Assembly: GCA_017541825.1 (NCBI GenBank)
Contig: JAFXYJ010000062.1
Span: 1-41,809 of the forward strand
Source of the DNA: Oscillospiraceae bacterium
GTDB taxonomy: Bacteria > Bacillota > Clostridia > Oscillospirales > Oscillospiraceae
DNA length: 41,809 nt
Reading direction: 5' to 3'
Shown here: positions 26,447-35,240 of the stretch, piece by piece
How positions within the stretch are numbered: position 1 is the first letter of the stretch
Layout of the letters: every line of letters begins with the position of its first letter
Program-made: the position numbers and the translations under genes
Notes under the pieces: model-generated
The model's database searches: none
Told to the model about the DNA's origin: nothing
Seen by the model: the letters and a program-made list of their open reading frames with translations, nothing else

Positions 26447-26485
26447 ACGTTATCCCTCGCTGTCTGTACGGTCCGTATATGATCG

Positions 26486-26514
26486 ATTGTATCATCGTGC
26501 GCATCCGCGGTCAA
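26486..26514 (-). promoter_or_regulatory. Promoter of sbcDC
   Basis: Minus-strand TTGACC (26509-26514), 17-bp spacer and TACAAT (26486-26491). Confidence 0.8.
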
Positions 26515-26531
26515 GGCGGCGGAAATGCCGG

Positions 26532-26560
26532 TTGCCTTTGCCGCCGGCAGGCGTTATGAT
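26532..26560 (+). promoter_or_regulatory. Promoter of the birA operon
   Basis: TTGCCT (26532-26537), 17-bp spacer and TATGAT (26555-26560). The start site near 26567 excludes the in-frame ATG at 26525. Confidence 0.65.
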
Positions 26561-26581
26561 AGGACACGGGAGGCGATGGTC

Positions 26582-27385
26582 ATGACGGACAGCACACGGG
26601 GAGACGGGTTCGGCGCCGCGGGCGTGGAGCGGTATCTGCGCACGCCGGGGCTGTCGATCCGATTCTTTCCCGTCATCGGCTCGACCAACACCGAGCTCAA
26701 AATCGCCGCGCAGAACGGCGCGCCGGAGGGGACGGTGTATCTGGCCGGGGAGCAGACCGCCGGGCGGGGCCGGATGGGCCGCAGCTTTTACTCTCCCGAC
26801 GGCACCGGGCTGTACATGAGCCTGCTGCTGCGCCCCGCGTCGGCTCCGGCGGAATGCGGGAAGCTCACCGCCTGTGCGGCGGTCGCCGCCGCGGAGGCCA
26901 TCGAGTCGGTCTCCGGCCGCAGCGCCGGGATCAAATGGGTCAACGACATCCTGCTCGACGGCAGAAAGGTCTGCGGCATCCTCGCCGAAGCCGGATCGAG
27001 CAGCGGCAGACTGGATTATGCGGTCATCGGCCTGGGCGTCAACGTCTTTCCTCCCCGGGGCGGGTTCCCGCCGGAGCTCTCGTCTGCCGCCGGCGCCGTT
27101 TTCGGCGGCGAGCCGGAGGCGGACGTGCGCTGCCGGCTGGCGGCGGCCATCCTCGACGCGTTCATGGCGCATTATCGCGCCGCGGACGGGGAAACAGTAT
27201 ATCGGGAGTATCGCCGCCGCTCGGTGGTGATCGGCCGGGAGATCCGGATCCTCGCCCCCGGCAGCGCGCCGGAGACGGCCCTGGCGCTGGATATCGGGCG
27301 CGATTTCGCCCTGTGCGTGCGCACGGCCGCCGGGGACGAGCGCCGGCTCACCGCCGGGGAGATCAGCATACGGCCCGCAGACTGA
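26582..27385 (+). CDS. birA: Biotin--protein ligase, class I (no DNA-binding domain)
   Basis: Activates biotin to biotinyl-AMP and attaches it to the biotin carrier domain of carboxylases or decarboxylases. The 267 residues show GSTNTELK (33-40), the biotinyl-AMP loop GEQTAGRGRMGR (56-67), KWVNDI (118-123) and VIGLGVNV. The protein starts directly at the catalytic domain, so it lacks the N-terminal helix-turn-helix of E. coli BirA and should not be a repressor. ATG 26582 is chosen because GGGAGG at 26568-26573 lies 8 nt away; ATG 26576 is too near. The radical SAM gene follows after 21 nt. Confidence 0.93.
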   Translation: MTDSTRGDGFGAAGVERYLRTPGLSIRFFPVIGSTNTELKIAAQNGAPEGTVYLAGEQTAGRGRMGRSFYSPDGTGLYMSLLLRPASAPAECGKLTACAAVAAAEAIESVSGRSAGIKWVNDILLDGRKVCGILAEAGSSSGRLDYAVIGLGVNVFPPRGGFPPELSSAAGAVFGGEPEADVRCRLAAAILDAFMAHYRAADGETVYREYRRRSVVIGREIRILAPGSAPETALALDIGRDFALCVRTAAGDERRLTAGEISIRPAD

Positions 27386-27406
27386 CCGCGGACAGGAGGA
27401 ACAGCT

Positions 27407-28420
27407 ATGAAAGCCCGCCGCATACCGCGCATCGATATCCACGACAGGATCGAGCTGAAAAACGCTCTGCCGCTGCGCACGCCCTTCGTGGTGCATATCG
27501 ACCCCTGCGACACCTGCAACTTCCGCTGCAAGTTCTGTCCCTCGGGCGATACCGCGCTGATGAAGAGCACAAAGGGCCGCGGCCACGGTCCGATGGATTA
27601 TACCATGTTCTGCCGCATCATCGATGAGCTGGGCGAGTTTCCCGATCCGATCCGGGTGGTGCGGCTGTACAAGGAGGGCGAACCGCTGGTCAACGCGCGG
27701 TTCGCGGACATGGTCCGCTACGCGAAGTCCTCGGGACACGTGCTCCGCGTGGACACCACCACCAACGGCTCGCTGCTCACCCGGGAGCGGTCCCTTGCGA
27801 TCATCGACGCGGGACTCGACCGCATCAACATCTCCGTGGAGGGGATGAATGCCGAGCAGTACCGGGATTTTTCCGGATACAGGCTGGATTTCGGGCAGTT
27901 CACGGACAATATCGCCTTTTTCTACGAGCACCGGCAGCAGTGCGAGGTCAACATCAAAATCAACGGCGACACCCTGACTCCCGGACAGGAGGAGGAATTC
28001 TACCGCGTTTTCGGCGACATTTCCGACGGGATCTCCGTGGAACGGACCATCGAATACTGGCCCAAGTACAAGCAGATGCGTGTGGACTTCGACGAAGACG
28101 TGAGCATCCTCGGCGGCAGCGCCCGGGAGGTGCAGGTATGCCCCTACGTGTTCTACGAGATGTGCGTCAATTCCGATGGGACATACAGTCTGTGCCGCTT
28201 TGACTGGAACCACGCCATGCTCCTGGACAGACATGTGGGACCGCCGCCGACTCCGAAGAAGATATGGGACAGCATCGTGCTCTGGCAGTTCCAGCAGCAG
28301 TTCCTCCGCCGGCAGCGGCTGCTGATGACCGTGCTGTCCTGCCCCAAATGCGGCGTGCTCAAGCAGGGCGTGCCCGAGGATCTGGACGAGTTTGCCGACG
28401 AGATCCTCGACCGGATGTGA
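27407..28420 (+). CDS. Radical SAM protein with C-terminal Cys cluster (SPASM-like)
   Basis: A 337-residue radical SAM enzyme. The 4Fe-4S cluster that cleaves S-adenosylmethionine is bound by C37NFRC41KFC44. The partial barrel continues with RVVRLYKEGEPL and TTNGSLL. The C-terminal part has Cys245, Cys253, Cys263, Cys312 and Cys315 (VCPYVFYEMC, SLCRFDW, CPKCGV), consistent with a SPASM or twitch auxiliary cluster. Members of this group modify peptides, sugars or other small molecules. AGGAGG lies 7 nt before ATG. It is co-transcribed between birA and nagA. No small peptide gene is visible nearby, so a ribosomal-peptide role has no local support. The substrate is unknown. Confidence 0.85.
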   Translation: MKARRIPRIDIHDRIELKNALPLRTPFVVHIDPCDTCNFRCKFCPSGDTALMKSTKGRGHGPMDYTMFCRIIDELGEFPDPIRVVRLYKEGEPLVNARFADMVRYAKSSGHVLRVDTTTNGSLLTRERSLAIIDAGLDRINISVEGMNAEQYRDFSGYRLDFGQFTDNIAFFYEHRQQCEVNIKINGDTLTPGQEEEFYRVFGDISDGISVERTIEYWPKYKQMRVDFDEDVSILGGSAREVQVCPYVFYEMCVNSDGTYSLCRFDWNHAMLLDRHVGPPPTPKKIWDSIVLWQFQQQFLRRQRLLMTVLSCPKCGVLKQGVPEDLDEFADEILDRM

Positions 28421-28449
28421 CCGCCGCGCCGTCCAGGGAGGGCTTGCTG

Positions 28450-29550
28450 TTGAGATTTGGCAACGCAAAGGTATATGTGAACGGACGGTTCGTCCCCGGC
28501 GGGATCGACTTTGACGGTGTGATCCGTGCCGTGGGCGGCGGCGTGCGCGGCGGGACCGACCTGCACGGGGCGTACGTCATCCCCGGGCTCGTGGACGTCC
28601 ACAGCCACGGAGCCGCGGGGGCCGACGTCTCCGACGGGGACGCCGCGGCGCTGCCGGCGCTGAGCCGCTGGTATGCCCGGCACGGCGTCACGAGCTGGTG
28701 CCCGACCACGATGTCCCTGCCGGAGGCGGAGCTCCTGCGCTCGCTGGAGACGCTGGGGGCTTTTTCTCCCGCGGGCGGCGCGAAAATCGCGCTGATCCAT
28801 ATGGAGGGCCCGTTTCTCGCCACGGAAAAGCGCGGCGCCCACCGCATCGACGCGCTGCGGCCGCCGGAGCTGCCGCTCTTTCATCGGCTGCGGGAGGCCT
28901 CCCGCGGGCTCGTGGGGCGGATCACCCTGGCGCCGGAGCTGCCGGGAGCCGTCGGATTCATCGAGGCGGTGCGCGGCGAATGCGCCGTCTCTCTCGGCCA
29001 CACCGCGGCGGACTATGACGCCGCCATGGCGGCGTTCCGGGCAGGGGCGTCCTCGGTGACGCATCTGTTCAACGCCATGCCGCCCATGCTCCACCGGGCG
29101 CCGTCACTGATCGCGGCCGCGGCCGACAGCGGCGCTTTCGCGGAGCTCATCGCCGACGGGCTCCACGTCCATCCCGCGGCCGTGCGGCTGGCCTTCCGGC
29201 TCTTCGGAGGCCGCGTCGTGCTCATCTCGGACTCCCTGCGCTGCGCCGGGATGCCCGAGGGCGACTTCGATCTGGGCGGGCAGCGCGTCAGCCTCCGGGG
29301 CGGCGCGGCTTGGCTCGCCGGGACGGACACGCTCGCCGGCTCCGCGATCGATCTCATGGAGGCGGTGAGGCGATGCGTGAGCTTCGGCATTCCCCTGGAA
29401 ACAGCCGTGTACGCGGCCACGGCCGCCCCCGCGCGCCTGATCGGCCGGCCGGAACTCGGCGAGCTGGCGCCGGGACGGTGCGCGGATCTGGTGATCCTGG
29501 ACGGGGATCTGAATATCGTCGATACATACATAAACGGAGCGGCCGTGTGA
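28450..29550 (+). CDS. nagA: N-acetylglucosamine-6-phosphate deacetylase
   Basis: Amidohydrolase that converts GlcNAc-6-P to glucosamine-6-P and acetate, in amino-sugar or cell-wall recycling. The 366 residues show DVHSHG (His51, His53), HMEGPF with Glu119, GHTAADYD with His184, HLFNAMPPM, DGLHVHP and the catalytic Asp in LISDSL. The chosen start is TTG 28450, because AGGGAGG at 28435-28441 has normal 8-nt spacing to it and no ATG or GTG fits. The frame stays open upstream into the radical SAM gene but lacks a site. No nagB is adjacent. The final codons form one arm of a hairpin repeated 213 nt downstream. Confidence 0.9.
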   Translation: MRFGNAKVYVNGRFVPGGIDFDGVIRAVGGGVRGGTDLHGAYVIPGLVDVHSHGAAGADVSDGDAAALPALSRWYARHGVTSWCPTTMSLPEAELLRSLETLGAFSPAGGAKIALIHMEGPFLATEKRGAHRIDALRPPELPLFHRLREASRGLVGRITLAPELPGAVGFIEAVRGECAVSLGHTAADYDAAMAAFRAGASSVTHLFNAMPPMLHRAPSLIAAAADSGAFAELIADGLHVHPAAVRLAFRLFGGRVVLISDSLRCAGMPEGDFDLGGQRVSLRGGAAWLAGTDTLAGSAIDLMEAVRRCVSFGIPLETAVYAATAAPARLIGRPELGELAPGRCADLVILDGDLNIVDTYINGAAV

Positions 29551-29775
29551 CCGCTCCTCGCTTCAAATGAGACCCGCTTCGCGGTTCTCATTTGAGTAGG
29601 CTGCGGCCCGGCACGCGCATTCGCTTCGCTCACACACTTCCGGGCCGAAAAGTGTTTTTCCCGAGGCACATGTCCCCGGGAAAAACAGATCATGTCTTAT
29701 TTGCGCCTGCGGGCGCAAACTCTGCGCGGCCATATCGCAAATTAAAACGGAGCGGTCGTCTGACCGCTCCGTTTT
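29532..29775. repeat. Palindrome-rich intergenic element flanked by a 26-bp imperfect direct repeat
   Basis: The last bases of nagA (29532-29557) recur at 29745-29770 with two mismatches, and each copy is itself an inverted repeat. The 187 bp between contains hairpins at 29563-29595 (10-bp stem with an inner CCGC/GCGG), 29606-29611/29640-29645, 29654-29686 and 29700-29719 (perfect 8-bp stem). No convincing coding sequence is seen; the minus-strand frame through it is an unstarted extension. It may be a miniature mobile repeat inserted with duplication of the nagA tail, or a compound terminator. It covers the 239-bp gap between nagA and the RraA-like gene. Confidence 0.65.
29744..29775. terminator. 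Bidirectional terminator between nagA and the RraA-like gene
   Basis: A 14-bp stem AAAACGGAGCGGTC (29744-29757) with 29762-29775, 4-nt loop and four T residues. On the minus strand it follows the RraA-like stop by 14 nt. Confidence 0.85.
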
Positions 29776-29789
29776 ACTGTTGTCCGAAA

Positions 29790-30458
29790 TCAGTTTTCGC
29801 CGTCCTCGAACTTTTTGAGCTCGTTGAGCATGGCCAGCGTATCGGCCTCCCAGAGGCGGTCGATGTTGATCTTCGCAAAGCCGCCGGCGAGGAAGTGCTT
29901 CCGCAGCTCCACCTCGTTGGCGACGGAGACCTCGGCTTTGGAGAGGGCCTCCTCGTAGCCGTCGGGAGGCATTACGATCACGCCGTCCGCGTCGCCGAAG
30001 ACGATATCCCCGGGGTGCACCACCGTGCCGCTGCAGCTGATCTCCACGTCCACCTCGCCCGAGACGCCCAGGACGTTGGTGGTCACCGCGGAAATGCCCG
30101 TGCAGAACACCGGGAAGCCCAGCGCCTCGATGCCCAGGGAGTCGGTGGCCGGGCCGTCCACGACGATGCCCGCGAAGCCCTGGCACTTGGACAGCAGCGC
30201 CACCATCTCGCCCACGCAGGCGTAGGTGGTGTCCCCGCAGCGGTCGATGACCAGCACCGAGCCCGCCGGGGCGTGCTTCATGGCGTAGTAGAGGCAGGCC
30301 GAATCCTTGCCCTGCATCCGGATCGTATAGGCCGGGCCGACCATCTTGCTGTGCCGGTCGATGGGCTTCATCTCCGGGCGCATGAACCCCCCGCCGATAT
30401 AGTGGCCGATGGTGGCGGGGTCCACCTTCATGAATCTGTCGATAAGCTCCTGCGTCAT
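29790..30458 (-). CDS. RraA-like aldolase/decarboxylase family protein
   Basis: A 222-residue protein of the RraA / HMG aldolase family. Catalytic members cleave 4-hydroxy-4-methyl-2-oxoglutarate or 4-carboxy-4-hydroxy-2-oxoadipate and can decarboxylate oxaloacetate. Typical segments are GPAYTIRM, VIDRCGDTTYACVGEM, the active-site region GIVVDGPATDS and the C-terminal GDIVFGDADGVIVMPP. Its ATG overlaps the stop of the nitrilase-family gene by 4 nt, so it is translationally coupled as the last gene of the importer operon. A catabolic aldolase or decarboxylase acting on a 2-oxo acid fits this place better than the RNase E inhibitor role known from E. coli. Confidence 0.82.
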   Translation of the reverse strand: MTQELIDRFMKVDPATIGHYIGGGFMRPEMKPIDRHSKMVGPAYTIRMQGKDSACLYYAMKHAPAGSVLVIDRCGDTTYACVGEMVALLSKCQGFAGIVVDGPATDSLGIEALGFPVFCTGISAVTTNVLGVSGEVDVEISCSGTVVHPGDIVFGDADGVIVMPPDGYEEALSKAEVSVANEVELRKHFLAGGFAKINIDRLWEADTLAMLNELKKFEDGEN

Positions 30459-31303
30459 GGTTTTTTGTCCTTTCTCACCACGTCATAGACGTCGCTGCGC
30501 CGGTTCTTCAGCGAGGGGATCCGGGCGCGGACGGCGTCGAGGTAGTCCAGGTCGATCTCGGCGTAGATGAGGTCCGCGCGCTCGCCGCCCCGGGCGATGA
30601 TGGTCCCCCAGGGGTCGATGACCATGCTGTTGCCGAAGGCCGGGAAGCGCGCCTTCTGGCCGAACTGGTCGGCGGCGACGATGTAGCAGCCGTTCTCGAT
30701 GGCGCGGGTGCGCAAAATCGGCTCCCAGTGGTCCTTGCCGGTGGCCATGGTGAAGCTCGCCGGGGTGAAGATCACCTGGGCCCCCTCCAGGGCCATCAGG
30801 CGGTACATCTCCCCGAAGCGGATGTCGTAGCAGATCGACATGCCCATCTTTCCCAGGGCGGTGTCCACGGTGACGATCTCGTCGCCGGGGCGGATGCGGG
30901 CGGACTCGTCCTGCACCGAGCCGTCGGGCAGCGTGACGTCAAAGGTGTGCAGCTTGCGGTAGGTCGCGATGATCTCGCCGTTCGGGTCGATGATCACGGA
31001 GGTGTTGTAGGCTCTCGTCTCGCCGGGGATCTCCTCGGCAAAGCTGCCCGAGTGGATGTAGATGCCGTGCTCCCTGGCCTTGGCCATGAGCTTTTCGGTG
31101 GTGTAGCCGGGGATGGGCTCGTGGCCGCCGCCCTCGCCGATGTTCTCCCCGCTCAGGTTCATCACCTCGGGGAAGCTGACAAGCTTCGCGCCCGCGGCCG
31201 CCGCCTCGTCGATGCGCGCGCAGGCGGCCCTGAGGTTGGCGCCCTTGTCGTTGCGGCTGTCCATCTGCACGACGGCGATCTTGTATTTACGCAGATTTTC
31301 CAT
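30455..31303 (-). CDS. Carbon-nitrogen hydrolase (nitrilase family, omega-amidase-like)
   Basis: A 282-residue nitrilase-superfamily amidase. The catalytic triad is visible as Glu46 in SFPEVM, Lys117 in TYRKLH and Cys158 in SICYDIRF. The phrases YRKLHTFDV, HWEPILRTRAIENGCYIVAA (in part) and VIDPWGTIIA are closest to the Nit1/omega-amidase group, which hydrolyses amides of 2-oxo acids and deaminated glutathione. ATG 31303 is preferred because GAGGTG is 7 nt upstream; ATG 31309 is only 1 nt from it. It lies 14 nt after the ABC ATPase gene and overlaps the RraA-like gene. Probably it releases ammonia from an imported amide, giving an oxo acid for the aldolase. This is inference. Confidence 0.87.
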   Translation of the reverse strand: MENLRKYKIAVVQMDSRNDKGANLRAACARIDEAAAAGAKLVSFPEVMNLSGENIGEGGGHEPIPGYTTEKLMAKAREHGIYIHSGSFAEEIPGETRAYNTSVIIDPNGEIIATYRKLHTFDVTLPDGSVQDESARIRPGDEIVTVDTALGKMGMSICYDIRFGEMYRLMALEGAQVIFTPASFTMATGKDHWEPILRTRAIENGCYIVAADQFGQKARFPAFGNSMVIDPWGTIIARGGERADLIYAEIDLDYLDAVRARIPSLKNRRSDVYDVVRKDKKP

Positions 31304-31317
31304 ATGCATTCACCTCG

Positions 31318-32289
31318 TCAGGTTGATTGGTCGAGCTCTTCGGCCAGGTGGCAGGCCACCTGATGACCGGGGAGCAGCTCGCGCAGCTCGGGGGTCTCGC
31401 TCCGGCAGCGGTCCGCGGCGTAGGGGCAGCGGGCGGCGAAGCGGCAGCCGGGCTTTGGATCGATGGGCGAGGTGATCTCGCCCTTGATGAAGCTGCGGCT
31501 CTTCTTCGCGCCCAGCTCCGCCACGGGTACCGCGTCCAGCAGCGCCTTCGTATAGGGGTGGAGGGTGTGCTCGAAGATGCTGTCGGCGGAGGCGTGCTCC
31601 ACCACCACGCCCAGATACATGACGATGATCTCGTCGGAGATGTGCTTGACCACGGACATGTTGTGGGTGATGAACATATAGGTCAGGTTCCGCTCCTGCT
31701 GCAGGTCCTGCATCAGATTGAGGATCTGTGCCTGGATGGACACGTCCAGCGCCGAGACCGGCTCGTCGCAGACGATGAATTTCGGGTTGAGCGAGAGCGC
31801 CCGGGCCACGCCGATGCGCTGACGGCGGCCGCCGTCCAGCTCGTGGGGATAGGAGTTGGCCAGGCGTCTGGCCAGACCGACGGTGTCCATGAGCTCGAAA
31901 ACGGCTTTCCACAGCTCGTCCCGGGACCGGTAGACCCCGTAATTGATCAGCGGTTCCGCGATGATCTCGCTGACGGACATGCGGGCGTCCAGAGAGGAAT
32001 AGGGGTCCTGAAAGATCATCTGCATGTTGCGGCGGTAGGCCTTGAGCTCGCTGCGGGACATTCTGCGGTCGTCGGTGCTGATGCCGTCGAATATGACCGT
32101 GCCGGAGGTCAGCGGCTGGAGCCGGATGATCGTACGGCCGAGGGTGGACTTCCCGCAGCCGGACTCGCCGACCACGCCCAGGGTGTGGCCCTCCTCGATG
32201 GAAAAGGTCACGTCGTCCACCGCGTGGAGCATGCCCCGGGAGGTCTTGAAATACTTTTTCAGGTTTTTGACCTGCAGGATCTCACTCAT
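31318..32289 (-). CDS. dppF: Oligopeptide/dipeptide ABC transporter ATPase (DppF/OppF type)
   Basis: Second ATPase of the Opp/Dpp importer, 323 residues. Walker A is GESGCGKS (41-48), Walker B FIVCDEPVSALD (about 171-182), and a C-terminal Cys cluster CRFAARCPYAADRC is typical of the Opp/Dpp type. The ABC signature reads LDGGR (151-155) rather than LSGGQ. I recall the same form in other clostridial DppF proteins, so it is probably a lineage trait and not decay. The start overlaps dppD by 8 nt. It powers uptake through DppBC together with DppD. Confidence 0.92.
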   Translation of the reverse strand: MSEILQVKNLKKYFKTSRGMLHAVDDVTFSIEEGHTLGVVGESGCGKSTLGRTIIRLQPLTSGTVIFDGISTDDRRMSRSELKAYRRNMQMIFQDPYSSLDARMSVSEIIAEPLINYGVYRSRDELWKAVFELMDTVGLARRLANSYPHELDGGRRQRIGVARALSLNPKFIVCDEPVSALDVSIQAQILNLMQDLQQERNLTYMFITHNMSVVKHISDEIIVMYLGVVVEHASADSIFEHTLHPYTKALLDAVPVAELGAKKSRSFIKGEITSPIDPKPGCRFAARCPYAADRCRSETPELRELLPGHQVACHLAEELDQST

Positions 32290-33268
32290 CGCCGCTCCTC
32301 CCTTCCGGCGCAGCGCGCAGACATTTGACCAGGTGTCCGGGCTCGATCTCGTATACCGGCACCTCGGCCTCGGAACAGGCGGGCGTGGCGTACCGGCACC
32401 GGGGCGCGAACTTGCAGCCCCTGGGCAGCGCCGCCGGGTCCGGCGCCAGCCCGGGGATGGGCGTGAGCCGGCTGACCTTGCGGTTCAGGTTGGGGATCGA
32501 ACCGAAAAGTCCCTCGGTATAGGGGTGGGCGGTGTTGTTGAAGATGTGCTCCACCGTGCCGTACTCCATGATCTCCCCGGCGTACATGATCGCGGCCTTC
32601 TGACAGGTCTCCGCCACGATGCCCAGGTCATGGGTGATGAGGATCAGAGAGGTCTGCTCCTCCTCCTTGAGCCGGGCGATCAGATGGAGCACCTGGGCCT
32701 GGATCGTCACGTCCAGCGCCGTGGTGGGCTCGTCGGCGATCAGCAGAGAGGGCCGGCAGGCCAGCGCGATGGCGATGATCACCCGCTGCTTCATGCCGCC
32801 GGAGAACTGATGGGGATAGTCGTTGAAGCGCTCGCCGGGCAGGCCCACCAGCTCCATCATCTCGACGGCGCGGTTTTTGGCCTCCTCCCGGGAGATCCGG
32901 TTGTGGAGCAGTATGACCTCCATGATCTGGTCGCCCACGCTCAGCGTGGGATTGAGCGCCGTCATGGGGTCCTGGAAGATCATCGAGACCTTGTTGCCCC
33001 GGTATTCCCGCTTTTTTGCCGGCGAGATCCGGATCAGGTCCTCGCCTTCAAAGTATATCTCGCCGCTGACGATGCGCGCGCTGACGTCGGGCAGCAGCTG
33101 CATCACCGAGAGCGCCGTGGTGGTCTTGCCCGCGCCGGTCTCCCCCACCAGGCCCAGGGACTCTCCCTGCTCCAGGCTCAGGTCGATGTGGTTGACGGCC
33201 TCGACCACCGCCTCGTCGGTGACATACTGCACCGCGAGGTCCTTTATCTCAAGAATCGTCTTTGCCAT
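32282..33268 (-). CDS. dppD: Oligopeptide/dipeptide ABC transporter ATPase (DppD/OppD type)
   Basis: First ATPase of the importer, 328 residues. It has Walker [10 protein letters not shown] (42-50), signature FSGGMKQRV, Walker [13 protein letters not shown] and the C-terminal Cys cluster [14 protein letters not shown] found in the Opp/Dpp/Nik ATPases. It starts 10 nt after dppC and overlaps dppF by 8 nt, so the ATPases are made in equal amounts. Confidence 0.93.
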   Translation of the reverse strand: MAKTILEIKDLAVQYVTDEAVVEAVNHIDLSLEQGESLGLVGETGAGKTTTALSVMQLLPDVSARIVSGEIYFEGEDLIRISPAKKREYRGNKVSMIFQDPMTALNPTLSVGDQIMEVILLHNRISREEAKNRAVEMMELVGLPGERFNDYPHQFSGGMKQRVIIAIALACRPSLLIADEPTTALDVTIQAQVLHLIARLKEEEQTSLILITHDLGIVAETCQKAAIMYAGEIMEYGTVEHIFNNTAHPYTEGLFGSIPNLNRKVSRLTPIPGLAPDPAALPRGCKFAPRCRYATPACSEAEVPVYEIEPGHLVKCLRAAPEGRSGDE

Positions 33269-33278
33269 ATGCCCTCCC

Positions 33279-34148
33279 TCACGTCTTCAGCTTGGGGTCG
33301 AGCGCGTCGCGCAGACCGTCGCCCAGAAGGTTGAAGGCGAACACCGTCAGCATGATCATCAGCCCGGGGAAGGTGACCACGAACCAGTGGTCACGCATGA
33401 AGCTCTGGGCGTCGTTGAGCATGGAGCCCCACTCCGGCGTGGGCGGGGAGATGCCCAGTCCCACAAAGGACAGCGACGCGATCGAGAGGATCGCCGTGGC
33501 GATGGACATGGTCGCCTGCACGATGATGGGCGCCAGGCAGTTGGGAAGGATGTGGCGCATGATGATCTTCAGGTCGGTGGCGCCGGAGGACCGGGCCGCC
33601 TCGATGTATTCCAGCTCCTTTTCGGTCATCACCGAGGCGCGGACGATCCGCGCGTAGCCGGGCACGGAGCTGATGGCGATGGCGATGGTCAGGTTGACCG
33701 CGCCGTTGCCCAGGGCCGTGACGATGGCCATCATCAGCAGGATCGACGGGATGGCGAGCATGATGTCGATGATGCGCATGATGATGTTGTCGGTCGTGCT
33801 GCCGTAAAACCCGGCCGCGGCGCCGATCACGATGCCGAATACGCACGAGAGCGCCACGGCCACGAGACCGATGCCGATGGAGATGCGGGTCCCGTATATG
33901 ACGCGGCTGAGGATGTCCCGGCCGTAATTGTCCGTGCCGAAGGGGTGGGCCAGACACGGGGAGATGAAGGTCTCGGAGTAGTTCTGCTGGGAGTAGGAGT
34001 ACGGCGCGATCTGTTCCGGGAAGATGGCGCAGATGATCAGGAGCAGAATGAAGAACAGACTGATCACGGCGGCCTTGTTTTTCAGGAAGCGGTGGAGCAC
34101 GTCACGGAACTGGCTCTTCTTTTTTACGATGATCTCCTGCTCAGCCAT
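33279..34148 (-). CDS. dppC: Oligopeptide/dipeptide ABC transporter permease (DppC type)
   Basis: Inner-membrane permease of 289 residues. One N-terminal membrane segment (about 25-43) is followed by a periplasmic-type loop with HPFGTDNYGRD, the typical DppC/OppC mark, and a five-segment BPD core. The EAA coupling loop is EYIEAARSSGATDLKIIMRHILPN (in part, about 175-198). It overlaps dppB by 8 nt, and its product pairs with DppB as the channel. Confidence 0.93.
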   Translation of the reverse strand: MAEQEIIVKKKSQFRDVLHRFLKNKAAVISLFFILLLIICAIFPEQIAPYSYSQQNYSETFISPCLAHPFGTDNYGRDILSRVIYGTRISIGIGLVAVALSCVFGIVIGAAAGFYGSTTDNIIMRIIDIMLAIPSILLMMAIVTALGNGAVNLTIAIAISSVPGYARIVRASVMTEKELEYIEAARSSGATDLKIIMRHILPNCLAPIIVQATMSIATAILSIASLSFVGLGISPPTPEWGSMLNDAQSFMRDHWFVVTFPGLMIMLTVFAFNLLGDGLRDALDPKLKT

Positions 34149-35115
34149 TGGTCTCCTCCTTTCCCTTGTATGCCGTGCGCCGCGGCGCCATGTACTGCGA
34201 ACGGATCTTGGGGTCCACGAATGCGTAGAGGATGTCCACGATCAGGTTCACGAAGCACATGACCACGGCGATGAACAGTACGCCGCCCTGGACGAGAGGC
34301 GTGTTTTTCGCCTTGATGGCGTCCACCATCAGCTTGCCGATGCCGGCGATGGAGAAGATGGACTCCGTCAGCACGGCGCCGCCGAGCAGCTTGCCGAAGT
34401 TCAGGCCGACCACGGTGATGATCGGGATGAGGGCGTTGCGCAGCGCGTGCCGGCGGATGACGACGCCCTCCTTCTGCCCCTTGGAGCGGGCGGTGCGGAT
34501 GTAGTCCTGGCGGATGACCTCGAGCATGCTCGAGCGCGTCATGCGCATGATGTTGGCCGCGGAGCTCGTGCCGATGGTGATGGCGGGCAGGACCCAGTGC
34601 TTCGGCGTGGAGAAGCCGGAGGGCGGGAACCAGCCGAGCCAAACGGAGAAAACGATGATGTTCATCATGCCCTGCCAGAAGTTGGGCAGAGAGACGCCGA
34701 TCAGCGAGATCCCCGTGGCGACATGGTCGAAGACCGAGTACTGCCTGGTGGCGGATATGACGCCGGCCACGATCCCGATGATGCAGGCGATGAGTATGCT
34801 CACGCCCGCGAGCTTGAAGGTGGTGGGGAATCGGGCGACGATCTCCTTCGTCACCGACATTTTCGTGGTGTACGAGGTGCCCAGATCTCCCTCGACGATG
34901 ACCCGTTTCATGTAGTTGATGTACTGCTCGACGAAAGAGCCGTTGAGACCGTGCTCCTCCCTGAAGAGCTCACGGTCCTCCTCGGTGGCCATGTCGCCCA
35001 GGATGATCTGCGCCGGGTCGCCCGGGGTGAAGTACATGATCGTGAAGACGACCAGCGTCACGCCCAGCAGCACCGGGATCATCATGAGCAGCCGCTTGAT
35101 GATAAAGCGGATCAA
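34141..35115 (-). CDS. dppB: Oligopeptide/dipeptide ABC transporter permease (DppB type)
   Basis: Inner-membrane permease of 324 residues. The N-terminus RFIIKRLLMMIPVLLGVTLVVF is the standard DppB/OppB first segment (given in part). Then come the FTPGDPA motif and the EAA loop QDYIRTARSKGQKEGVVIRRHALRN (in part). The start is TTG 35115, supported by AGGAGGGAG about 9 nt upstream; no ATG is available in this position. A long hairpin lies between this gene and the binding protein gene. Confidence 0.92.
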   Translation of the reverse strand: MIRFIIKRLLMMIPVLLGVTLVVFTIMYFTPGDPAQIILGDMATEEDRELFREEHGLNGSFVEQYINYMKRVIVEGDLGTSYTTKMSVTKEIVARFPTTFKLAGVSILIACIIGIVAGVISATRQYSVFDHVATGISLIGVSLPNFWQGMMNIIVFSVWLGWFPPSGFSTPKHWVLPAITIGTSSAANIMRMTRSSMLEVIRQDYIRTARSKGQKEGVVIRRHALRNALIPIITVVGLNFGKLLGGAVLTESIFSIAGIGKLMVDAIKAKNTPLVQGGVLFIAVVMCFVNLIVDILYAFVDPKIRSQYMAPRRTAYKGKEETNG

Positions 35116-35190
35116 CTTCGGCTCCCTCCTTTCCCCTGTCCGGTACAGGATACGCGGATCTCAGTAAAGCATGAAGAAGGCGCAAAGGTA

Positions 35191-35240
35191 GCCAAAGAGA
35201 GGACAGACCGGACCGGACGGAAGGGTCTGCCCTCTTTGGC
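35191..35240 (-). promoter_or_regulatory. Intercistronic hairpin between the binding-protein gene and dppB
   Basis: A long stem (about 17 bp, two single-base bulges) pairs 35191-35209 with 35224-35240. No T run follows on the minus strand. Such hairpins commonly stabilise the upstream binding-protein mRNA and reduce permease expression. The 156-bp gap 35116-35271 holds no other feature. Confidence 0.6.

Noticed and set aside
29563..30186. A minus-strand frame running from the RraA-like gene into the palindromic element
   Set aside because: It overlaps the RraA-like gene in another frame and its tail simply translates the hairpins.
31318..32289. DppF as a degenerate ATPase because its signature is LDGGR
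   Set aside because: Walker A, Walker B and the rest are intact, and I recall the same signature in other clostridial DppF proteins, so it is more likely a lineage variant.
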